From MADRE3 sp963718195 (GTDB taxonomy: Bacteria > Desulfobacterota > Desulfobulbia > Desulfobulbales > Desulfocapsaceae), in NCBI GenBank assembly GCA_963718195.1, contig CAVQYQ010000005.1, positions 186,001-250,000 of the forward strand: a stretch of DNA of 64,000 bases. The letters run 5' to 3'. The translations under genes and the position numbers were made by a program. The notes beneath the pieces are model-generated. The model searched no databases. It was not told the DNA's origin and worked only from the letters and a program-made list of their open reading frames with translations. This document shows positions 1 to 6,769 of this stretch, in pieces (the first letter of the stretch is position 1; every line of letters begins with the position of its first letter).

Positions 1-1
1 A

Positions 2-1126
2 GTTCTTGGAGTTGATTCTGATGTCATTGCCCACCGTTTGATGGGGACCTGGGCGCCCTGCGGGGATTTCTATAATATTCTCAGTTGTTCCGATACCAGT
101 GATGCCGACTGCAGCAAACCATACCCGTTTTACCTGGCCTACCCCTTTGATGGTGACACTGGTCAGCTGGGATCATCTGATGAGTGGCAGGTTGAGTGGA
201 AATGGGACGGAATCCGGGCCCAAGTAATTAAACGAAAGGAACAGGTCTTTATCTGGTCCCGAGGAGAAGAACTGGTTACCGATCGTTTTCCTGAAATTGC
301 TGCTGCCACTGAACAACTGCCTGATGGTACCGTTCTTGATGGTGAGATACTGGCATGGGAACCTGGAGAGGGCGGCAGTGTAAAGTCGTTTGGACAATTG
401 CAGCGCAGACTGGGACGGAAGACAATTGGAAAAAAACTGCTGAAAGAAGTCCCTGTCATCTTAATGACCTATGATATGCTGGAGTGGGAGAACAGCGATA
501 TTCGAACCACTCCATTAATAGTACGCCGATCATTTCTGGAGAAACTATTGAACAGCGAAGCGTTCACCAATACGCTTCTGCTCTCGCCTGTCGTTACCGT
601 CTGGAATTGGCAGCTGCTTGATGAAAAGCGGCAGGAAAGCCGTGATCGCCATGTCGAGGGGGTGATGCTCAAGAAAAAACAATCGCTGTATGGTGTCGGC
701 AGGAAACGCGGTGACTGGTGGAAATACAAAATAGATCCGTACAGTGTCGATGCTGTTTTGCTCTACGCTCAGAGAGGCAGCGGAAGACGGGCGAGCCTCT
801 ACACCGATTACACTTTTGGCGTCTGGCAGAGTGACCAGCTGGTGCCGCTGGCCAAGGCCTACTCAGGACTCAGTGATCAAGAGATTTTAGAGGTGGACCG
901 CTTTGTGCGACAAAATACCACTGATCGATTTGGTCCTGTTCGAAGCGTACCGCCACAGGTAGTGATGGAACTTCATTTTGAGGGTATCCGCCGTTCCAGT
1001 CGCCATAAATCAGGAATAGCCGTACGTTTTCCTCGAATTGCTGGTATCAGAAATGACAAGTCACCGGAGGAAGCCGATTCGATTGAAACGGTTTTGGCAT
1101 TGTTGCCCCCTGGAGAGCTCAAATGA
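2..1126 (+). CDS. ATP-dependent DNA ligase of the ligase/helicase repair module (5' partial)
   Basis: This enzyme seals nicks in duplex DNA using ATP. The reading frame is open from base 2, and the residues RLMGTW at codons near base 38 are typical of the mid-part of these ligases, so the true start lies left of the window. The nucleotidyltransferase motif K-x-DG appears as WKWDGIR, with the AMP-accepting lysine at bases 200-202. The distal motifs EGVMLKKK and GDWWKYKIDP (metal and adenylate contacts), followed by an OB-fold-like C-terminus, are also visible. The stop overlaps the start of the helicase gene (ATGA), so the two are translationally coupled. Bacteria often carry this ligase together with a DEXH helicase, a PdeM phosphoesterase and a beta-lactamase-fold exonuclease; the exonuclease gene would be expected just to the left. 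It is not the essential NAD-dependent LigA. Confidence 0.95.
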   Translation, partial: VLGVDSDVIAHRLMGTWAPCGDFYNILSCSDTSDADCSKPYPFYLAYPFDGDTGQLGSSDEWQVEWKWDGIRAQVIKRKEQVFIWSRGEELVTDRFPEIAAATEQLPDGTVLDGEILAWEPGEGGSVKSFGQLQRRLGRKTIGKKLLKEVPVILMTYDMLEWENSDIRTTPLIVRRSFLEKLLNSEAFTNTLLLSPVVTVWNWQLLDEKRQESRDRHVEGVMLKKKQSLYGVGRKRGDWWKYKIDPYSVDAVLLYAQRGSGRRASLYTDYTFGVWQSDQLVPLAKAYSGLSDQEILEVDRFVRQNTTDRFGPVRSVPPQVVMELHFEGIRRSSRHKSGIAVRFPRIAGIRNDKSPEEADSIETVLALLPPGELK

Positions 1127-3573
1127 GTATGAGCGATAGCAGGTGGTCTCATTTTGAACAATTCTTTTATCAGCGCAGCTGGCAGCCGTTTGATTTTCAA
1201 AAGAATGTTTGGCAGGCCATGCACCAGGGAGTCTCAGGGTTGCTGTATGCCCCGACCGGTATGGGAAAAACCCTTGCCGTCTGGCTTGGCGCCCTTGCAC
1301 GGCTTGAAGAGAAATCCAACACAGATGGGCTGCAGATCATCTGGCTCACTCCGCTGCGAGCGCTCTCAGAAGATACGCTCACGGCTCTCAGCGAACCGCT
1401 CGATGAGCTTATGCCCGAATTGAGCGTGCAGATTCGTACTGGCGATACTTCGAGCTATACGAAACAGAAACAGGAAAAACAGCCGCCAGCGGTACTTATT
1501 ACCACCCCGGAAAGTTTGACGCTCCTGCTCACCCGGCCGAAATCAAGACAAACATTTCGCGCCCTGCAGGTTGTCGTGGTGGATGAGTGGCACGAGCTTC
1601 TCGGCTCAAAGCGAGGAGTTCAGACAGAACTTGCTCTTGCCAGGTTACGCACCTTTGCCCCGCAGATTATTACCTGGGGACTCTCTGCAACCCTGGGAAA
1701 CCTTGAAGAAGCGATGTTTCATTTGCTGGGCAGAGCTCGTGACGACAAACCGTTATCTGGTCGTCTCGTCCAGGGGATCGTTCCCAAGGAAATAGTGATC
1801 GATTCCCTTCTTCCACTCTCGACCGAGCGATTTCCATGGGCTGGCCACCTCGGCCTGAAGATGCTCCCCCTTGTTCTCAAAGAACTGGAACAGGTTGAAA
1901 CCGCCCTTGTGTTCACCAACACAAGAGCTCAATGTGAATTATGGCATCGCGCTATCCAAGAGGCGCGGCCTGAATGGCCTGTTGGCCTGCACCACGGGTC
2001 ACTCGCCCGTGATGAGCGGCGTTTCGTTGAGTCTGGTCTTAAGGAAGGCGCCCTGAAGGTCGTCGTCTGCACTTCAAGTCTTGACCTGGGAGTTGATTTT
2101 TCACCGGTTGATCGAGTGGTGCAGATCGGCAGCCCGAAAGGCGTTGCCCGTCTTCTGCAGCGCGCCGGGCGAAGTGGACATGGGCCCGGAAGGGTGAGCA
2201 GGGTAACCTGTGTGCCGGCAAGTGCGTTTGAACTCATAGAAGCAGCTGCTGCTCGAGATGCCGCCCGGAAAGAATTCATTGAAGCCCGTCCCCCTTACAT
2301 CGAACCACTTGATGTTTTGGTCCAGCATGTTGTGAGCATGGCTTTGGGTGGTGGTTTTTACGCAGATGATCTTCTGGCGGAAATACGCACCACCGCCTCT
2401 TATTCAGGTGTATCAGACAGCGAGTGGATGTGGATCCTGGATTTTCTCACCAGCGGCGGGAAAACCCTCTCAGCCTATCCCAATTATCACAAGCTGGTGC
2501 TGGAAAACGGAAAATATACGGTTAAAGACAAGACCATTGCCAAGCGACATCGTATGGCTATCGGCACCATCGTTGGCGATGCTGCTGTCCAGGTTCGATA
2601 CCTGAAAGGGGGTCGTCTCGGCAGTGTCGAAGAGAGTTTCATCTCAAGCCTTTTCCCCGGCGACACCTTTTTATTTGCCGGTAAGTCACTCGAACTTATT
2701 AAAATCAACAATATGACGGCGTATGTTCGGGCGGCGCCCTCAGCAGGGGCTGTGCCAATCTGGTACGGCGGTCGCATGCCGCTCTCCAGCAGGCTGGCAA
2801 GAGCGGTGTGCAAACGACTCGATGCTGCCGCAGGCGGGATTTTTGATGGTCCGGAAATGAAAACGGTCAGGCCGATTCTTGAATTGCAGGCTTCCTGGTC
2901 AGCAATTCCGGGCAGCGGTCAGCTCCTGGTCGAACAGATAAGCTCCCGTGAAGGAAACCATATTTTTCTTTATCCCTTTGCCGGACGCCTGGTTCATGAA
3001 GGACTTGCGGCCCTGCTGGCTTATCGTCTAGCACGGTTAGAACCGCTTTCATTTGCCTGGTCGATCAATGATTACGGAATAGAATTGCTCTCAAACAAAC
3101 CGGCCCCCCTTGATCGGGCCTTGGCCGGTGACCTGTTCAGAACGGATACGCTGGGCAGCGATATAGTAGAAAGCCTCAATGCTGCAGAGCTTGCCAGAAG
3201 CCGCTTCAGGGAAATTGCCCGGATTGCAGGACTCGTTTTTGAAGGATATCCCGGCAAGTCTAAAACAGCACGGCAAATTCAGGCAACAAGCTCATTAATC
3301 TTTGATGTCTTTACGCGTTATGACCCGAACCATCCGTTATTGCGTCAGGCGCATCAAGAAGTTCTCGAACGACAGCTCGAGCGCTCCCGCTTATTTAAAA
3401 CGATAGAATCGATCAAAGATATGGAGCTTATCAGAACAGTGCCGGACCGTATCACTCCATTTGCTTTTCCCCTGCTTGTCGACCGGTTGCGGGAAAAATT
3501 GAGTTCAGAGAAACTCCATGATCGTCTCCAGCGTCTACTGAAGGCGCTCGAGGAAAAGGCAGATAAAAGTTGA
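1123..3573 (+). CDS. Ligase-associated DEXH-box helicase (Lhr-like superfamily 2)
   Basis: This is an 816-aa ATP-driven DNA helicase of the Lhr-related, ligase-associated type, probably working with the adjacent ligase in DNA repair. Visible motifs in order are Walker A APTGMGKT (residues 43-50), motif II DEWH (about 154-157), motif III LSATLGN, and motifs V and VI in TSSLDLGVDF and QRAGRSGH. The C-terminal half (about residues 400-816) is the winged-helix and DUF1998-adjacent Lhr core type. The length fits the family. The start ATG overlaps the ligase stop by 4 nt, and the stop overlaps the next gene, giving a tightly coupled three-gene operon. The reading frame is intact, with no sign of decay. 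Confidence 0.95.
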   Translation: MSMSDSRWSHFEQFFYQRSWQPFDFQKNVWQAMHQGVSGLLYAPTGMGKTLAVWLGALARLEEKSNTDGLQIIWLTPLRALSEDTLTALSEPLDELMPELSVQIRTGDTSSYTKQKQEKQPPAVLITTPESLTLLLTRPKSRQTFRALQVVVVDEWHELLGSKRGVQTELALARLRTFAPQIITWGLSATLGNLEEAMFHLLGRARDDKPLSGRLVQGIVPKEIVIDSLLPLSTERFPWAGHLGLKMLPLVLKELEQVETALVFTNTRAQCELWHRAIQEARPEWPVGLHHGSLARDERRFVESGLKEGALKVVVCTSSLDLGVDFSPVDRVVQIGSPKGVARLLQRAGRSGHGPGRVSRVTCVPASAFELIEAAAARDAARKEFIEARPPYIEPLDVLVQHVVSMALGGGFYADDLLAEIRTTASYSGVSDSEWMWILDFLTSGGKTLSAYPNYHKLVLENGKYTVKDKTIAKRHRMAIGTIVGDAAVQVRYLKGGRLGSVEESFISSLFPGDTFLFAGKSLELIKINNMTAYVRAAPSAGAVPIWYGGRMPLSSRLARAVCKRLDAAAGGIFDGPEMKTVRPILELQASWSAIPGSGQLLVEQISSREGNHIFLYPFAGRLVHEGLAALLAYRLARLEPLSFAWSINDYGIELLSNKPAPLDRALAGDLFRTDTLGSDIVESLNAAELARSRFREIARIAGLVFEGYPGKSKTARQIQATSSLIFDVFTRYDPNHPLLRQAHQEVLERQLERSRLFKTIESIKDMELIRTVPDRITPFAFPLLVDRLREKLSSEKLHDRLQRLLKALEEKADKS

Positions 3574-4247
3574 ACAGACATCGCATGCAGATAAGAACCG
3601 GAGATAGAATCCATGTGCTCTGTGGACAGACCATGCACCTGATGCCTGAGCGCTGTCTCTTCTGGCAGGAAGAGCAGACGCTGCTTGCAGCAGACCTGCA
3701 TTTGGGAAAAGAGGCCACCTTCAGAGCTGCGGGTATTCCTCTGCCGGAGGGTCCATCCATAGATACCCTCAAACGACTCACCGCAGCATTGATCCGAACC
3801 AAGGCGAGTCGCCTGATCATTCTGGGGGATCTATTCCATGGCGACAATTCTATTGCCAGCATTGGCCCGACTATGGATGCTTGGCGTCTGAATCATCCGC
3901 TCACCATAGACCTGATCAGTGGCAGTCATGATCGGTGGAGCGGGCAACTGCCGACTGACTGGCAGATCACTGTTCACCATGAACCACTTCAATTCGGTCC
4001 GTTCATCCTTCACCACTATCCGAAAAAAAACACTCAGCTCTATTGCCTCGCCGCTCATATCCACCCTGGAGTCCTGCTGAAAGACAAAAACAGTGCCGAC
4101 TCGCTTCGCCTTCCCTGTTTTCACTTTGAGAAATCATCAGCAGTACTGCCCGCTTTTGGTGTTTTCACTGGCCTGACAACAATAAAACCACAGCCCGGTG
4201 ATGCATGTTATGCAATTGTCGAAGACATGGTCGTACCTCTTCAATAA
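3570..4247 (+). CDS. pdeM: Ligase-associated metallophosphoesterase PdeM
   Basis: This 225-aa calcineurin-fold phosphoesterase belongs to the type found with ATP-dependent ligase and Lhr-like helicase. The metal-binding motifs are D42-x-H44 in ADLHLGK, GDLFH (D87, H90), GSHD at 118-121 and H163/H165 in AAHIHPG. The family usually has GNHD at the third site and GHxHP at the last. Here the metal-bridging asparagine is serine and the glycine is alanine, so the activity may be altered. A TTG start at 3570 overlaps the helicase stop; an ATG five codons later (3585) is an equally possible start. It is the third gene of the operon. The natural substrate of this family is not certain. Confidence 0.9.
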   Translation: MNRHRMQIRTGDRIHVLCGQTMHLMPERCLFWQEEQTLLAADLHLGKEATFRAAGIPLPEGPSIDTLKRLTAALIRTKASRLIILGDLFHGDNSIASIGPTMDAWRLNHPLTIDLISGSHDRWSGQLPTDWQITVHHEPLQFGPFILHHYPKKNTQLYCLAAHIHPGVLLKDKNSADSLRLPCFHFEKSSAVLPAFGVFTGLTTIKPQPGDACYAIVEDMVVPLQ

Positions 4248-4390
4248 TTCCCGGCGTTAGAAGATTATGTACTCTACCATTCTTACCTCCATGCCGTGGT
4301 GGTAGATTCCGTTATATTTCTCTTTTGAAGCATACACGCATTCTTTTTACCAGACCAACTATGCCTGTTCTTTACAATTATTGAACATAA
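4248..4390. other. Intergenic spacer, left edge of the decayed region
   Basis: There is no convincing gene or terminator after pdeM. This short AT-rich spacer marks the change from the intact repair operon to the low-density accessory region. Confidence 0.4.
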
Positions 4391-4579
4391 GCTGGTGCTG
4401 ATGTCGAAGGAAAAAGGCCTAACGGTGAAAATATTGACTATTGCAAGGACTGTTTCACTATTTTGGATAGACTCAAGGACGGAGATAGCAGACGTTTATG
4501 GGCGGATGAAAGGCCAGCCACTTGGAACTATAGCGATACCATGAGCGATACGAACCATGACAGAGAGGTGGCCAAATGA
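4391..4579 (+). pseudogene. Open-frame remnant of a Cys-containing small protein
   Basis: A 62-codon frame is open from just after a TAA to a TGA at 4577-4579 and has no start codon. Its translation looks protein-like: the stretch GKRPNGENIDYCKDCF has a CxxC knuckle like the second half of a zinc ribbon, and the rest is polar and charged. It is probably the 3' remainder of a gene that lost its beginning. The function is unknown. The neighbouring genes at 4601 and 5173 and the fragment at 6492 are also Cys-knuckle proteins. Confidence 0.3.
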
Positions 4580-4600
4580 AAACAATTGATACAGTAATTA

Positions 4601-4924
4601 TTAGTAAATTTTCAATCCAGAAAGTAAGCTTATTCCAATAAATGCCAGAATAAATATTATAGCCACTGAAACGCCAATAATTATCATCTGCTGGCTATTA
4701 AATTTTTTATCAGAAACAATCTTACGGCACTTCGGGCAGCGGATATTTTCCTCTTTATTTTTAGCAATATATTCAAATTTATAGCGACATTTGGGACATT
4801 CCGGGCCTGTATCAGCACCAGATAATAAACAACCGCATAAACCACATTTTGCGTCACGCACGACTCTATCAGATGGGATTCTATTCTTTTGGTAACAATG
4901 AGGGCATGTTTTAATTTCTGACAT
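4601..4924 (-). CDS. Small zinc-ribbon protein with C-terminal membrane anchor
   Basis: This is a 107-aa protein with three successive zinc-binding modules: CPHC plus CGLCGC (residues about 7-30), CPKC (about 43-46) and CPKC (about 63-66). A single hydrophobic helix near residues 80-102 (MIIIGVSVAIIFILAFIGIS) forms a tail anchor. The shape suggests a cytosolic zinc-ribbon head tethered to the inner membrane. No enzymatic motif is visible, and I do not recognise a named family beyond generic zinc-ribbon (MJ0042-like) domains. It is a lone gene on the minus strand in the decayed region, but its frame is intact. Confidence 0.7.
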   Translation of the reverse strand: MSEIKTCPHCYQKNRIPSDRVVRDAKCGLCGCLLSGADTGPECPKCRYKFEYIAKNKEENIRCPKCRKIVSDKKFNSQQMIIIGVSVAIIFILAFIGISLLSGLKIY

Positions 4925-5172
4925 TATTATATTCCATCACTAGGGTTTCGTTTTTCAGCACATTGGATCAATTGTCCTATCTTTGGGAATACTATAGGAC
5001 TTTTTTCTGAAATGGAATATTGGCTGAAGGGAATGGCTATGATCTGGGTCAAGTATACAAATCCATGGAGGAGTTCCCAAAGAATATGGAATCATCTTTA
5101 ACTCTGTATGCAACTAGGAATCTTTGAAGATCGCCGGTGAAGTCAATGTTAGATTACTTTTGAGGGCCACAC

Positions 5173-5418
5173 ATGAAATGTTTGAACTGCGATTGTGTCA
5201 TGGAAAACGGTGCATTATACCTTAGGGGATTGGGCAGCTCTCTGTTCTGGTCTAGTAAAAAAGATGTCAATCTCCTCTCTAAGAAGGAACTGGAACAGAT
5301 TCATTTGGGCAAACTAAGTATTTCTGGTTCCGCGAACACTCAGGCGGTAATAAATAGCTGGAGATGTCCAAACTGCAGGTTAGTATCTTTTGAAACAAAA
5401 GATTGTTACATGTTGTAA
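5173..5418 (+). CDS. Small Cys-knuckle protein (PF20097/DUF6487-like)
   Basis: This 81-aa protein carries an N-terminal CLNCDC pair and a C-terminal CPNC pair, the arrangement of small zinc-binding proteins in the DUF6487-type group. The middle holds about 45 residues without a motif. An ATG follows GAGGGCCACAC, which gives a plausible ribosome site. The C-terminal stretch WRCPNCRLVSF resembles the peptide at 6492-6554 (NRCPNCVVVSF), so this region held at least two related genes. The function is unknown. Confidence 0.6.
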   Translation: MKCLNCDCVMENGALYLRGLGSSLFWSSKKDVNLLSKKELEQIHLGKLSISGSANTQAVINSWRCPNCRLVSFETKDCYML

Positions 5419-5592
5419 ATCAATCAAAACAATTACTGCAGCAGTACGTGAAGGACTCGCCCGCTAAAATCCTACAGGTGATTGCTAAGTATCACTTTGA
5501 GCAATAGAATCTGTCAGTGACCATGGAAAGCCCCTTGGATTTTATACCAGTTGATATGTTAGACTTACGATCAAATCAACTGGAGAAGACCA
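5419..5592. other. Spacer with a short coding-like remnant
   Basis: A short frame ending in TAG near 5507 reads like coding sequence (LLQQYVKDSPAKILQVIAKY) but has no start and matches nothing I recognise. The left end of the IS3 remnant should lie between about 5535 and 5590, but I could not define its terminal repeat. Confidence 0.3.
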
Positions 5593-6168
5593 ATGAAAAA
5601 GAAGCGATTTTCTGAAGAACAGATCATACGAGGTCAAAGAAGGAGAAGCTCTGGGCAATGTTCGTGAGGCATGCCGGCAGCACAATATAACCGAGCAGAC
5701 CTACTATCGTTGGCGTAATAAATTTGGCGGCATGGAAGTATCTGATGCGAAGAGATTGAAGGGTCTGGAAAAAGAAAATTCAGAACTGAAAAAGCTGGTT
5801 GCAGAACTCACCCTTGATAACCGAATGCTCAAGGATGTCGTTTCAAAAAAGTGGTACGCCTTGCCAGCCAAAGAATCGTATCTGATTACCTGCGCTCAAA
5901 GTATCAGGTCAGTGAAAGACACTCATGCAGGATCATCAGCCTGAACCGCGCAACGAAACGGAACAAACCAGAAGCCAATCATGATCAAGAACTCAGAGAA
6001 GAAATTCACCGGTTATCAGTTCGTTATCCACGATTTGGTTACCGGAAGATTTATTACAAACTGAAAGAAGCTGGTTGGAAAATTGGCAGGGAAAGAGTTC
6101 GTCTGATTCGCAAGCAGGAAGGTTTGCAGGTTATCAAGAAACAGAAGAAGAAACGATTAACTGGATAA
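5593..6168 (+). pseudogene. IS3-family transposase orfA-orfB remnant
   Basis: OrfA starts at ATG 5593 (KKKRFSEEQI), shifts frame near 5625, then continues through the HTH segment (TEQTYYRWRNKFGG) and the leucine-zipper region to a stop at 5944. OrfB overlaps in the -1 frame from 5851, as in functional IS3 elements that use programmed frameshifting. It runs through the HTH_21 region (RFGYRKIYYKLKEAGW) and stops at 6168, just where the DDE catalytic core should begin. The catalytic domain is therefore missing and the element is dead. It lies in the decayed region between small zinc-ribbon genes. Confidence 0.85.
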
Positions 6169-6329
6169 AATACAGGATGAGCTCCCGTATCAAAAACTAC
6201 CTTGTTGCTACAAAATTCTTCTTTAGTCATCATCGTCTCCTTTTTCTTTTTTAGAAAAAACAGAACGTTAATGACTTTAGTATATCACGTCTGAAGTCGA
6301 ACTTTTGTTACGCGGAGACAGGAAGCATC

Positions 6330-6449
6330 TCAATCCAGCCCTATCCCGATTAAGAAGAAGTGTCCAGTGAGAAGGTTCACTGCAAGCCCAGCATCGGCTT
6401 CTTTCAGAATGCTAATAATCTGTGTTTCTGTGAATCGTGACTTTTTCAT
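6330..6449 (-). pseudogene. 5' fragment of a second IS3-family orfA
   Basis: Starting at ATG 6449 after the ribosome site AGGAGG, the peptide KKSRFTETQIISILKEADAG is the classic N-terminus of an IS3-family OrfA (HTH_Tnp_1). After about 24 residues it departs from the family and ends at 6330. It is a different copy from the one at 5593, because the sequence differs and the strand is opposite. The bases just upstream (toward 6497) probably contain this element's outer end. Confidence 0.7.
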
Positions 6450-6491
6450 TAGAACCTCCTGGCCGCGCTATTGTGCCAGAAAACTCTACTT

Positions 6492-6554
6492 TTAACATGT
6501 CTCGTTTTTGGGGAAGCTTACGACAACACAATTAGGACATCTGTTTAAAGCCAT
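6492..6554 (-). pseudogene. Truncated Cys-knuckle gene start
   Basis: A strong ribosome site (AAAAGGAGGTAG) precedes ATG 6554. The 20-residue frame contains NRCPNCVVVSFPKN, close to the end of the protein encoded at 5173. It stops at a TGTTAA that coincides with the presumed end of the IS3 fragment at 6330-6449. It is best explained as a small zinc-ribbon gene cut by insertion of that element; a genuine micro-protein is the alternative. Confidence 0.4.
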
Positions 6555-6769
6555 ACTTACTACCTCCTTTTAAAATATTATTTTCAACGTTCATGTTTCG
6601 TATCATTTAGGATGCAAAGACTTGCTCAATTAATTACTCAGCTCTGAACTTGCCATTTACGCTTTCAATATGTGAACTTAAATTTGGTTTCCCTGGTCTT
6701 ATCAAATAAAGCTTCAACTACTTCTTTCCGGCTCCGGCTTTTTTATTGGTCAGACAATCTGCTCTTCGA
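6555..6769. other. Spacer with no recognised gene
   Basis: This is AT-rich sequence between the small Cys-knuckle fragment and the end of the large minus-strand gene. I saw no clear terminator or coding frame. Confidence 0.4.

Noticed and set aside
1061..1300. Several minus-strand frames over the ligase and helicase genes
   Set aside because: They lie entirely antisense to strongly conserved enzymes and carry no domain.
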